A stretch of 64,000 nucleotides of DNA from Symbiodinium natans (GCA_905221605.1 CAJNDS010002592.1:215001-279000), one strand, 5' to 3'; positions 44,801 through 55,016 are shown, counted from the first letter of the stretch. Program-made: numbers and translations. The notes: generated from the letters alone by a model not told the origin.

Positions 44801-47800
44801 CTTTCACGCACACGTGCTTGAAGATGCTTGCCTGCCACTTGGCATCGTAAATGCTCGTAACATGCACGCTGGCGCGCACGTGCGGGCACGCGCTGGCTGA
44901 ACGGCGCACACGCCCGAAGCAATCACACTCTTTTGCCACGTGCACTAGCAGGAGGAGTGACACACTTCAGAGTTCGTTCTCGAACGTGGCCAGGCTTGCG
45001 ACGGGTGAACTACTACGTGAAGCACTTGATCCAGGATGGGCGCTCTAGACAGGGTTAGGACTAGGTACACGATGAAGGAATTGTTGTCTGCACACCGCAA
45101 CGACGTGTCCATCTTTGAATGGGTTCTTGGTTAGATGTACTGGGGATTAAGGCAGCCGGACATTGTGTTGAGTGGTGTCGCCTGTCTAGATCTTGGGCTT
45201 CCCGTTTTCTCAACCCTGCGGCCAGGACCTGGAAGGCAACTATAGCATGAACTTAGAGTGGTTGGTGGCGCATGGGGATCCGAAGATCATTCGTCACCCC
45301 ACTGTGGTCATGTCGCCTGGTGGAAGGGCTCCATAGTATGCTGGATGGCTCGTGTTCCGTGGCATGTACCCTCCAAGAGCTTCCAATATACCAACCTAGT
45401 CTAGCCCAAGGTTCGCAGACTTGCTTTGGTACAGACTGGCCAGCTACAAGTTCGTCGTGTCCAAGTTGTGCTCTGGCGCATTGGGGCCGAGGAAGTGCAT
45501 CATGCATAGTGACTCATTCAGGCACCGATCATATGGCCATAGGTCGACAGGGTTGGCTTGCAAAAGGATGCTGGGTGGCTGTGTTGTAACAGAAGGGATC
45601 CTTCTGCGGCATAGCCCGCAACAGTATGCAAGAGTCGCTTTACAGCTTTGAGCAATGTTCAGTTCTGCATCAGTTTGTGAGATGGATGGCGACAGGCCGC
45701 AACGAGGGTTTGTAAAAGGTGGGGCGTGGTGGGCTTGGGGAAGGCCTGCCGGCTGCAATTTGAGAAGGGGACTGATTGCATAGGTACTTCCTGCTGATGC
45801 TGCTGATCTTCGTCACAAGCCAAGCGATTCTCCCCAATCACACAGGCGAGGCGCAAAGCCGAGAGGAGCCGCTCCGCTGGTCGGACAGACTCATCACACG
45901 TGTTCATGCCTGACAGCCTCACAATGAAACAATGGTCCCCGTGTGTCATACTCCAGCACGTAGACAAGAAGGACTAGCGACTAAGGCCGAGTGAGTACCC
46001 AAGGGCATGTGACATTCACAAGAGCACAGTTTCGAGCATGATGAGATTTCCAGTGAGACCAAGGCTCGTCGTCATTTTCACACTGCGTATCCTGAACTAC
46101 CTCGGCATGATGTGCAAGCTGATATTTGGCACTTCGGCTAGATGTCGAAACACGATTGGTCAGTGGTCCTTGAAAAGGTGCCGGGCGTTTGTTGGCACGT
46201 GTGGCCTGCTTGTACCCTTTGTTTGTGTCATTCCCGACTTCTTTGAGGCGGCTGCGCATGTTTCCCCACTGCTACCCATTGTTGACCTAGCTGCGCCTTA
46301 TTCCCAGGCACGATGCGCAAGACCTGCTCCGACTGTACAAACGGCAACCTCGACAAGTCAGGCTGCATTCCGAGCCATGGCCCAACCAGGCAACAGTGTT
46401 TTCTGTCAACTGCACTTGGCCCCGTCATCACTGTGAGCAACCCAGACCCTACCCAACCCAGCCTTTGGATGTTGAATGATGTTGACCAAGGATTCCGGCC
46501 TACCTTTTCAGCACCCAAGAATTTGCCAACTTCATTTTGATGTGGCTTCTCATCATCAGCTGTGCGCAGGACTGCATTCAGTAGACGACGGCTTCTACGG
46601 TAGAATCGGCAGTTCCGCAGAGCAGTTCGAAAGGAACATGAACTGCATAGCTGCGCGTTGACACTCAAGGTCCCTGCTGGGGAATACATTCTATAAAGCA
46701 GGCACTCGGAAGCTTAAAGCTTGGAATTGTTCGCGATTGTGTTGCCCGAGAGGACTTCGATTTCATGAATTCTAAGGATGCAAGTTTTGTTGTTGCTCAA
46801 CGCTTCGCATGTTCGAACAGTAACATCAAGGGGTTCGAGCTGAGCTTAGCGTGTGCCCAATTGAGAAGCTGCACCCCCCGAGTTTCACGCAGGTTCGCGT
46901 AAGTTCTGCGAAAGTCCGCGGGAGACGACGTCTCGTCTCGGTTGGGTTCGGAAGACCCTGGTTGAGTTCATCTCTGCTCTCCACACACCCCGCGAGTTCA
47001 CATACACCGATTGTTGAGAGATTGGGTTTAGGGACTTGGGTTTCTGGGTTGACGGCTATTTGGGCTTCAGGCTTCAACGTTTGAGGCTGAGAGGTCTGCG
47101 TGGTTACAGATTTGGCCTCCGCGGAAGTCTAAGATGTATCCCCAACATGGGCAACGCCAAATACCAGAACCCATTCCAACCGCGGCATCCCAAACGGATG
47201 ATGATCGTCAGGAGCCCTTCTTCCTCTGCTTAATCTTCAGCCAGACTGGACCGGATGGCTTTCCCCTGACCCCGACGTGCCAGGGTGCCGAGGAAGCTCA
47301 AGTACTGAAAGTCTGCTGCACGGTGTCACAGCAAGAAGGCCTGCAACAACATCATGCCCATGAGCAGCAGAGGACACCATAGTCTCCTACTCCATCACCA
47401 CCTTCCTTGCAATGATGATCTACTGGGCGCTGCTTTTGGACCTTGCCATCTTCTCCATGCGGATATCTGCCTATGCTACTTGCAGTCAGGACTGGACTGT
47501 AGGACCATATTCGCATGAAAGTCTTCGAAGTCTCCAAGGAAACTCCCCGACTTCAGATTCGGTTTCGAGGCACCCAGAGGTCTCCCAAGACTCCGAGAGT
47601 GGCCGGTCTGAGGTTCTGGTTTGTGGCCGCATGCTTGGCGAAGTGGCGCTCTTTCTCTGCGCTATTTTCGCCCTCGTTCTTGCGCACCTTGTTTGCACAA
47701 TTTTGCACACATCTGTTCCAACGTCAACGCAGGTACTTCCCTCAATCCAAAACCCTAAAAGTGCAGGATAGTGTCCATTGATGGCCCTTTCGCGGAGGGT

Positions 47801-49604
47801 CATGGACTCCAGGTTCGCCACGTCGATCAGCGCCCTGTACTTTGAGTATCCATCAATCGAGGGGGCTCACTTGTGGGGTGACGTGCTCTTGCAGATGGCC
47901 TTGGAGATCTTTCCGGAGGACTGGGAAAAACTGCAGGCCAATAGACAGTGCAGCTAACATCTGGGAGCTTGCTGGCTCCAAAAGGGGAACTGCCGCGCGC
48001 AAGATCATCCCACATGTTCGCCAGGAGAAATATCTTGAGATTGCGGCAAGCTCCGTGGTCGTCTTCGTGCCTGTTGTGACATTTGTGTTCGTAGTGTCCA
48101 TCTTACTGATGAGCCTTGAACAGAATTTTTCAGGATGATGGCAGACTGCACGTGCAAGGGTTCGATGCCTTGAGTTGACCCACCTCTTGCCGCCCAGCCC
48201 TGGGATTCATTTACGTTGCCGTAGTTGCCTTCTTGAGGTTGCATAGAATGACGTGGCGTGCACGTGGCATGCTTTGTGTCAGGAACCTGCTCATTGCACA
48301 GCTGACACAATCCTATCACGACGCCTTCTCGAACATGCAGGCGCATGGAAGTCTTGGACGTCAAAAAGAAACATCCATCTGGTGGAGTTTACAACTGTAA
48401 GGGAGTCACCGTGCAAGCTATAACTATACAGCTCAGCTCAGGCCGTTACTGCACTGTAGCAGTTGCGCTTGTGGCCATGCTGCTCAGGGCTACGCACGCC
48501 TGAACCGTGCAGCAATCACTTCGAATACGTTGCACTCCCTTTCGCGGCAACTTGGGCAGCTATGGAGGACTTTGCTTTCCCAGGCTTGAAGCATGGGAAG
48601 AAACGGAACTGGGTCGCTGACTTCGCTATACTCAGAGGCGCAAGACTCACAAAGCCTGTGAGCAAGGCCTTGGAGATTGCGCGGTTGGAAACTTAGGAAG
48701 CGTTGGTCAGCCTTTCTGACCGCCTTGGGGATGGCGCCTTGGTCGCAGGGCTGCTGGCTCTGGGCATTAAGACGGTTTCGCTACTCAGCCCCGGGTTTAG
48801 GGTTTGGGCGGCCTTTCAGTTCCCATGTCCTTGTTGCCCCTTTTGAGTGAGCAACGAAGGACAAACCCTTGGAATTCAACGAAGGAGATGTCGCTCGGCC
48901 GATGTGGGTGGGCCCCCGCTATACCATGCTCTTGTTCATGATAAACGCTTCGTTGCCAAGTGAACGCCCATTCGGCTGTTTGCATGTGAAGTTGTTTGGC
49001 CGGTAAACAATCTCAGCCGAGCCACGATGAGCCACGTACACCATCATCCTCAGCAGTCATGCCCATGTTGCACACAAACCTGCGCAAGGTTGGCCTGGCG
49101 GGGGGCATCCAAGTCCTAGAATCAGCAAGTGTCCATCCTGTCTTCGAGGAGCGAGGGATCGGAAAACATCCGAAAACAAGCCACAATGAAACGAGGTCTA
49201 TGCAGGCCTCTGAAGATCAGGGCCCACTAAGTCAGAGAAAGCAGCCAAAAAGCCGCCCACTTGAGAATTGCCCTGCGCAGCCTTAGTCCTGACGTGTCCC
49301 CTCGAACTCAAGCTTCCGACCTATTGAGCAACCAGGACACCATCAAGCGCTACGGAGGCTCCACAGCCTCTGATGCACCATGGCCCCGGGAAGTGGCAGA
49401 GGACTGCGCATGACCCTGCTCCTCCGTTGTTGTTCCTTCTTCTTCAGAAGCATACAGAAGCCTCTCAAGGCTGTGCAGAAAACACAGGGCAGAGATGCGA
49501 TGTGAGAGCCTTGGTGCAATTTGGCTGCCACGCAGGAGGAGGATGACCGGATGGCCAAATTGGCGGCTCGAGCTCGCAGTTGGCTCATTTTCTGCTTTGT
49601 ATAA
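35810..49604 (+). CDS. globin-domain / six-transmembrane ion-channel fusion protein
   Basis: A gene of about 40 small exons read from in-phase joins. The start is ATG at 35810 (exons 35810-35848, 35972-36016, 36353-36421, acidic) and the stop is TAA at 49602-49604. In order: globin-like domains (37353-41969), a conserved cytoplasmic linker (42670-45034), a six-transmembrane channel of TRP/polycystin type (45226-48340) and a cytoplasmic tail (48488-49604). The known logic of the parts predicts a plasma- or endomembrane cation channel whose gate is coupled to a haem or gas-binding globin module. Donors are GT, GC or GA, with a minority GT. Gaps remain before 37353, at 38975-40040, 41970-42670, 42741-43300 and 46150-47238, so total length is unknown. 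No frameshift was needed in the assigned exons. The parts could in principle belong to two adjacent genes, but no stop, start or leader lies between them. Confidence 0.7.
36749..36882. repeat. degenerate CCCTAAA telomere-type tract
   Basis: Repeated CCCTAAA/CCCTGAA units, the reverse complement of TTTAGGG, in an intron near the 5' end of the fusion gene. Most units carry substitutions, unlike the cleaner array at 17279. Confidence 0.7.
37353..41969 (+). other. globin-like domains of the fusion gene (up to three)
   Basis: Domain 1, exons 37353-37413, 38134-38183, 38339-38397, 38650-38817 and 38928-38974: RFFTSLFDAAPSLQLLF (B-C helices), LGFRHLEIEVTS with the candidate proximal His, VDFFREALLDLLED (G) and NYAGGAFIYIRREYAGRI (H). 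Domain 2, exons 40041-40112, 40263-40332, 40421-40525 and 40607-40682: FNEMLLFNASVMGF, LVLAKYKGPINLPDFKSV and NHEIAWSWLWENI, with no His where the proximal ligand is expected. Domain 3, exons from 40746, 40948-40989, from 41145, 41405-41514, 41677-41733 and 41928-41969: FFELAPAGQDFFQQS, ISAIGLRHVGYAIP with a proximal His, and EAFRWSLALISKIL. Domain assignment is from helix-pattern recognition only. Confidence 0.65.
42670..45034 (+). other. conserved cytoplasmic linker of the fusion gene
   Basis: Exons: about 42670-42740 (QVMKAINTNQRLMLNK), 43301-43353 (AVGTQSISPFYWAIDSG), 43884-43940 (VAMLEDLLTIRADR), 44118-44211 (DVYYYGCETLFTRHPE), 44301-44344 (LLDGLVWRSRQTKEG) and 44994-45034 (LRRVNYYVKHLIQ). 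The pattern (SPFYWAIDSG... DLLTIRADR... LFTRHPEVIQRL) recalls degenerate ankyrin-like helix pairs placed before TRP channels. That resemblance is an inference. All listed joins from 43301 to 45034 keep phase. Confidence 0.6.
45226..48340 (+). other. six-transmembrane channel core of the fusion gene
   Basis: Exons: 45226-45311 (LEWLVAHGDPKIIRHP), 45411-45467 and 45784-45867 (S1, KLYFLLMLLIFVTSQAI), from 46064 (S2-like, LVVIFTLRILNYLGMMC), about 47238-47301, 47373-47474 (S4 and linker, AMMIYWALLLDLAIFSMR), 47613-47683 and 47813 onward (S5, EVALFLCAIFALVLAFAT), 47813-47936 (pore loop, GDVLLQMALEIFPEDW), 48025-48110 (S6, VVVFVPVVTFVFVVSIL) and 48283-48340 (NLLIAQLTQSY, the post-S6 motif typical of TRP/polycystin-type and related ion-transport domains). 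S3 was not located (46150-47238). Pore residues are acidic (E, D), which favours cations. Confidence 0.7.
48488..49604 (+). other. C-terminal tail of the fusion gene
   Basis: Exons: 48488-48583 (GYARLNRAAITSNTL), 48860-48889 (DKPLEFNEGD), from 49089 (VGLAGGIQVLESASVHP), 49336-49401 (DTIKRYGGSTASDAPWP) and 49536-49604 (EEDDRMAKLAARARS to TAA). Joins are in phase: GAT|GTCGCT to CAAG|GTTGGC, and GCAGAG|GACTGC to GCAG|GAGGAG. The tail is acidic then basic and helical, as in cytoplasmic channel tails. Confidence 0.6.
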
Positions 49605-51224
49605 AGAACATCAGCACTTGATCTGTCAGCTGCTTCATGCCTAGAAATTTGCAGCCTGTCTGACTGGAGCGTGGCATTAGGAGGAACACCCTATGAACCT
49701 TCCCTATGTGTGGATGGCCCCACATCAGGAAAGGACGCTGTCCAAAATCGCACCTTGGCCCGATGCGAAACTAATTACCACATGGTCTCCAAGGATGTTA
49801 TGCACCATGTTCAATGGTTGGTTGTTTGTGGCTGCCTGTGTGCCCTAAAACCCCTTAAAAAAAAGCCTAACTTGCATTCTTCCGGTATGTAACCGTATGC
49901 GGTATGTAGCTTCTGTTCCGCATTTGAATTTGTCGCCCCACACATTTTGTCGAAGGTCAAGTCCCAAGGGAAGACGCGGCAAAGGGGTGTCTTGGAGAGC
50001 AGAAGTCTAGCATCGGCTATGGGAGCAGCTTCTTGGTTTTTTTGGGGACTTTGCTTCAATGTCTCCTAGTTGGAAAAGCACATACTAGGGGCTCTGACTC
50101 TGCTGTTCAGAGTAGAAGGGGGTTAGATTGGTGTGCCCGCGCGGCACGCCCGAAACGCACGCGGCGCGCGGACGATATTCCTCGAGCGGTGGTCCTTTTT
50201 CCGCACGGGTGCTGACACGAAATCTCGGGGCCTTGGAACATCGCCAATTACGTGCTTTTGTGGATGGTGTCGAATCGGGATCTCGCCGAGGCCCCGTGCG
50301 CATTTGTGGCGTTTGAAAGTGGAAATCGTGCTCTCCGCCTGGGTCCCTTGCACTTCTTGCGGCTTGCATCACTGCGCTTCCTGAAAAAGTGGCAGTGGCA
50401 GGCGGTGGATTCTTGCTTCTGCGTGCGGCCAGACCAATGGGATGTGCAAATAGCGATGTTGGAAATCGCGCCCCTGCCTTGCCGGCTTTTGAACGAATGC
50501 GAAACTGTCGTCGCTTCTCGACATCTGGCTTAGCGAAATGCCAAAAAGCTGTGGTCGCTTTGGTGTTTGGAGGACATCCGGGGCTCTGGTGGCTCGAAAG
50601 CCGACTTTTGTGGTACAACGTAGTACACCGAGTACGTCCGCAAAGTCGACTTTTGTCGTACCAATGGAATGTTGTCTGGAGCGCTTGGAGTGCTATATAG
50701 TGCTATTGGTGTATGTCTGGGGGATTTCCGCATGGTCTTTCACTGGTTGGCTTCTGCGCTGGCAGAATAGATAGGATCTTAAATAGATGAAGCTGAAACT
50801 ATCTATACATACACATATATATGTATATATCGCATTTGGAGAGTTTAGGTTGGGGTTTCCTGTTTGCCGTCGAAGTTGCCAGCCGACTGCTTCAGGTGGC
50901 AGGGCATCGAGCAGCATGGGTGGCGGCTCGTCGATGTTACATGTTTCACACGATATGGCATGTTATCCAAGTTGCTACGTGCACCTAAGGCTCTACCGCC
51001 TCAAGGTCCGTGGACGAAGGTGATGACTAAAGCCAACTCCTCAGAGATGAACCCTCAAAGCACTGCGTACAAACAATACTAAGAATTCATTATCGCAATA
51101 TCACTAATAGTATAATCATGATGAGAACAAGAAGCATGTATGTATATATATATATATATGGTTGGTGCGCTATGTGGTTTCCCCCCGCCCCTGCCCAGCG
51201 CGCAACCAGCCGTTCGTCACATTG
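49605..51224. other. intergenic, one coding-like ORF of unknown nature
   Basis: A 93-codon + strand frame at 50252-50533 (CAFVAFESGNRALRLGPL, RFLKKWQWQ) has coding composition, while a 177-codon frame runs antisense over the same bases (50085-50618). I cannot decide between them and recognise neither. Otherwise nothing is seen. Confidence 0.25.
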
Positions 51225-51350
51225 CACCAGCTGGATGATGTGCGATGCAACCAAGATACCAGGTCGATCCGATGGGTCCAAGGAACATTCTTGCAGTCAC
51301 TCAGAGCCAGCACCGTGATCTGGTCTTGGACGACATAGGCAAGAGGATCT
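51225..51350 (+). CDS. coding-like exon, unrecognised
   Basis: The open frame reads YQVDPMGPRNILAVTQ and SQHRDLVLDDIGK, with plausible composition and an AG before GTCGATCCG. No partner exon was identified. Confidence 0.25.
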
Positions 51351-51835
51351 GAAGGTTTTAGGGTTCAGGGTTTTAGATCTTTGCACGAGTCGCCTCCTCG
51401 CTTAAGGCGTTGAGTAGTCAGTATTGGTCACCTGGCAGAGTCACAGCAGGCCAGATGCAAAAGGTAAAAGACCTCGCGCGGCTGATCGTGCCTGAACGGC
51501 AGGATGCGAGCAGGCACAAGCAGGCATGGGCAGGAAACACCACGTTAATGCAAACACACTCACAACACGACGCAGCTCAACGCACTCGCCTCACAGCTGC
51601 ACGCAGAGACGCGCAGCAAGTCTCACCCTTTTACGGCAGGGGTGCGGAGTGACAACCCATCACCAGATGGATGCAAAGACAGGGTCTCGGGGATGATTTG
51701 GGGCTTCATATTTCACATCTAGGCCTTAAAGGGTCTCGGGACACCTCAAGAGCCTGACAAGCCTGGTAACAGACCTCTGGAAGGAAACCAGCAATAGCTG
51801 CATGGAATCGCAAAATTCGCGCACGCAGCAAACCA

Positions 51836-52130
51836 GGGGCCTCCAAGATACTTTGGAGGAAACCTAATCGAAGAGCTCAAGCAACATGTGGATAAACTCC
51901 ACTTCCCCAGTGCCTCATCCGTCACGACCATTGTGGAGCAGTCCCCAACGACTCTGGTTCAACATCCAGACGAAGATAGATGAGGTCACGGCCACTGTCC
52001 AAGCAGCTGTGGTGGACAAACACCGCTTGATTGCAGAAAGCGTGGACAACATCAGACAAAGAAGTGGTGCAAAGAACCAGGGACATGGATGACAATGCCA
52101 AGCAGCATAACCGCCAGCAACAGTGCGCAG
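51836..52130 (+). pseudogene. frameshifted coding remnant
   Basis: Three consecutive coding-like pieces switch frame without splice signals: GNLIEELKQHVDKLHF, then KIDEVTATVQAAVV and LIAESVDNIRQ, then VVQRTRDMDDNAKQ. This pattern fits one decayed helical ORF, perhaps from a mobile element. The family is unknown. Confidence 0.35.
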
Positions 52131-52435
52131 GCTTGCGCTCTTACAGGCATGCATGTGCATGTAGCGGTCAATTAAGTCACTTACTTCCGGTATGCAGTAA
52201 GCGTTTCGACCCAGTGTTCTTGATGTGATGAGCGTGGCATCCGTGTTGTCGTTGGAGTCCTTGAAAAACTGGCACCAGCCCTCATCAAGGCCCTTGGGAC
52301 CCCAAAATCGGGAAAATCATGGTATCATTTCTGCCATCAAAATCTGTGCCTATGTATTTTCTGGAGTCAGCCACTTTGTCCTGAATCAGCTTTTGAAAGC
52401 ACGCGTGTACATATTGCCAAGTCAAGTAAAAAATG

Positions 52436-52439
<4 letters not shown>

Positions 52440-52466
<27 letters not shown>

Positions 52467-52660
52467 ATTTATATGTTTTTTGTTTATATTTGTATAAATC
52501 AAATGAAAAGGGATTCTAGGAGGGTGGGTTGGTACCAAACACATAGTCATGTAAGGGACCTTGCGAGTCGCCGGCCCAGGCCCCGGGGACCACACCACAC
52601 CGCAGGGGGGGGCGGGTTACCAGGCACGTCCTAAATATGTATATATATATATATGGTCAC
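52440..52660. repeat. TA/TG microsatellites and C/G runs
   Basis: TATATATGTGTGTGTG at about 52437-52468, a G-run near 52604-52612 and TATATA then a C-run at 52640-52671. They mark the left edge of the AT-rich island. Confidence 0.7.
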
Positions 52661-52975
52661 ACCCCCCCCCCCCATGATCCATATGTATCCTTTTCTTGCT
52701 TGTCCTTCTGCGCCTGTGCTTACTTACACATATTGTTGAAGTGAAAAACACCGGTATTTACGATACTTTCGTGTCTTGCCATGTCTGAAGCTACAACTTG
52801 CTATTGATTATCTACACTTTTAAACAACAGAAATCTACAAACAGAATCCGTTTCTGGATTTGGTTTTGTGTGGTTTGCTAATCTCTGTTATTCACTCTAT
52901 AATGGCTTTCAATATACACCTTCTTGAAATTCAACAATATTCATTGATTAGATAAAAAATAATTTATAAACCATA

Positions 52976-53620
52976 ATGCATAAACATAAACGAAGAGATG
53001 AAGGGTTTTCAAATAAGCACCTAACACAAGAAGCAGACTACATAATGAAGTTAGAGACGAATTCGCAAAGACAGAGACATTCTCAACGGACACGCAAGGA
53101 CTTGAATTAGCGTATGAGAATCCTGATGGGATATATCAAAAATGGTTCTATTTTATACATTGCTGGGACTAAAAGCGGTAGAGATGTTTATGATGAATGA
53201 AAACTTCCTTTGTACAAGACGCAACAGACTCAGCGTTATAAAGATGTAGGTTAGTTCATATAAGATGGTTTTATTGAAATAGACGGTTAAAGAAAAGAAA
53301 AAACTGGAATTTCTGGTATCATAAGTCATAGTTCAGGTTCAGCATCGGGACAACAAGTAAACAATGATTATGTTAATGTATTCAGAAGTCGTAGATATGG
53401 TTCTCCGTTTGTATCAGGACAGCGACCAGAAGACACTGGGACAAATTTAAGAATACGGAAAGCAGGAGACCCTGTTGGTATGTTTGATTAAGGAAGCATA
53501 ACATCAAAGAAATCAACATTAGACCCTCTACAAAATCATCCTTATGACGATATAGGCAATGATAAAAACACAGCAGGACGTCTACCTATAACCGAAGAAG
53601 AGTTTTTAACAACAGTTTGA
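52976..53620 (+). pseudogene. ORF A of the AT-rich island: one frame with six in-frame stops
   Basis: From ATG at 52976 a single frame runs 215 codons to TGA at 53618 without any shift, but is interrupted by TAG 53108, TGA 53198, TAG 53252, TAA 53261, TAA 53288 and TAA 53489. The encoded text is protein-like: LYIAGTKSGRDVYDE, VNVFRSRRYGSPFVSG and LRIRKAGDPVGMFD. It loosely recalls lipase-like alpha/beta hydrolases, but the nucleophile elbow is not clear. Either a decayed gene or one written in a code where some stops are sense. Confidence 0.4.
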
Positions 53621-53834
53621 TGCAATAATCGACATAATATTCATAGCGTTTCATAAGAAAGCAACAACATACGAACAAATAGAGACATCGAAGATAGAGA
53701 AGCAATTTAAACAACATGCTTACGAAGAGATAAGAAAGTTAGCTGAGAATAATGATGTAGATAAAGCAGTTAAGAACGGTAGGAAGAAGAACAATGGTAA
53801 AGACAATTCATATAGTTTTGAATTACTTGATTGA
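53606..53834 (+). CDS. ORF B of the AT-rich island
   Basis: An open frame of about 75 codons overlapping the end of ORF A. It reads DAIIDIIFIAFHKKATTY, EQIETSKIEKQFKQHAY and EEIRKLAENNDVDKAVK. Charged, helical and Lys/Asn-rich as expected of AT-rich genomes. It lacks an early ATG, so its start is unknown. No family recognised. Confidence 0.4.
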
Positions 53835-53888
53835 ATACAAGTTGAAGGTATGTATATGTAATTGAATTATCTATGCTATTTATATATA

Positions 53889-54380
53889 ATGGAAACTTTT
53901 AATCCCGAAGATATCCTCATTGATAGTTTAAATTTTAAATTACACAAAGGTAGTTATTATGTTCATTGTCAAGGGTTTAAGAACAAAACGGCTGTTGGAT
54001 TTAAACCATTGCGTGGCCTCTTCTCACAAGTTAGATATTTGCCGTTAACATATATGGGACACTTAACAATTGAATTAGAATTAATAACTAATGCTACTAA
54101 TTGTATCAATTACCGCAGTCAGAATTTCAAGAGATATAGGGAAAACTCGAGCCGGCTCGAATTTTCCGGAAATTCTCGAGGCACCAGGTCACTAAAACTC
54201 GAGCAGGCTCGAATTTTTCAAAAAAACCTACATTCTGTCATCTATGAGGCCTTGGGGTCACACAGCCATGGTTTCAGCATTTTTTTGAAAATTCGAGCCG
54301 GCTCGAATTTTGCGAAAATTCTTGAAGCTCCAGGTCTCGAAAACTCGAGCAGGCTCGAATTTTCAAAAAAAAATCCCTAA
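53889..54380 (+). CDS. ORF C of the AT-rich island, possible structural protein
   Basis: ATG at 53889 starts METFNPEDILIDSLNF, followed by GFKPLRGLFSQVRYLPL and GHLTIELELITNATN. The beta-rich pattern with FKPL...RYLPL...TIELEL reminds me of jelly-roll capsid-type proteins of eukaryotic DNA viruses. That is an impression, not an identification. From about 54130 the frame enters the palindromic repeat array and simply stays open to 54380, so the original C-terminus is lost or the ORF is truncated by the array. Confidence 0.4.
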   Translation: METFNPEDILIDSLNFKLHKGSYYVHCQGFKNKTAVGFKPLRGLFSQVRYLPLTYMGHLTIELELITNATNCINYRSQNFKRYRENSSRLEFSGNSRGTRSLKLEQARIFQKNLHSVIYEALGSHSHGFSIFLKIRAGSNFAKILEAPGLENSSRLEFSKKNP

Positions 54381-54862
54381 ATTATGTCATCTATGAGGCC
54401 TTGGGGTCACACAGCCATGGTTTCAGCATTTTTTTTAGAAAATTCGAGCCGGCTCGAATTTCCGAAAATTCTTGAAGCACCACGCCTCGAAAACTCGAGC
54501 AGGCTCGAATTTTCAAAAAAAACTAACTTTCAAGATCTATCGGGCTGCTGGAGCCATAGATCCTGAAATTTAGGTTTTTTTGGAAAATTCGAGACTGCTC
54601 GTGTTTGGGCGACCTACTGTGTCAGTTTTTTTTGAAAAATTCGAGCCGGCTCGAATTTTCGAAAATTCTTGAAGCTTTAGGTCCCAGAAACTCGAGCAGA
54701 CTCGAATTTTCCAAAAAAAAAACGAACTTTCAGGATCTACCGGGCTGGCATAGATACTGAAATTTAGGTTTTTTTGGAAAATTCGAGCCTGCTCGTGTTT
54801 GGGCGACCTACTGTGTCAGTTTTTTTTTGGAAAATTCGAGCCGGCTCGAGTTTTCTAAAAAA
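54137..54862. repeat. palindromic repeat array (AATTCGAGCCGGCTCGAATT family)
   Basis: About eleven copies of a 20-24 bp palindrome or near-palindrome. Perfect 24-mers occur, for example at 54288-54311; others carry GCAGGC, GACTGC or GCCTGC centres. They alternate with spacers that are themselves repeated: CTATGAGGCCTTGGGGTCAC at 54242 and 54391, and GGGCGACCTACTGTGTCAG near 54607 and 54803. Perfect and imperfect centres alternate, giving an ordered higher-order unit of about 150-200 bp. Confidence 0.85.
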
Positions 54863-55016
54863 AATATGATTTTTTCGGCCTTGTTGATGTAAATGACCTG
54901 CCTGACTTGAAATAATATAGATTTTTATCGGCCCTGTCGGTGTTTTTATCGCTAGCTCATGGCCCCCTCTCCTCCCAAGATCCATCTGTTTCGAAGCAGA
55001 AACGTGGATCATGCGC

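Larger units (their letters stand above)
52690..54130 (+). other. AT-rich foreign-looking island, virus-like
   Basis: Base composition falls abruptly from GC-rich host sequence to strongly AT-rich, with A/T at third codon positions, between a microsatellite cluster and a palindromic repeat array. Three ORFs follow each other on the + strand at intronless, virus-like spacing (overlap, then a 54-bp gap). Codon use is unlike EF-G or the retroelement. This suggests a recent insertion from a low-GC genome, such as an endogenised DNA virus or another mobile element; assembly contamination or a chimera is an alternative. I cannot name a family. Confidence 0.55.

Noticed and set aside
50085-50618. 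177-codon minus-strand ORF
   Set aside because: Arg/Pro/Ser-rich with no motif; overlaps a better-looking + strand frame that is itself uncertain.
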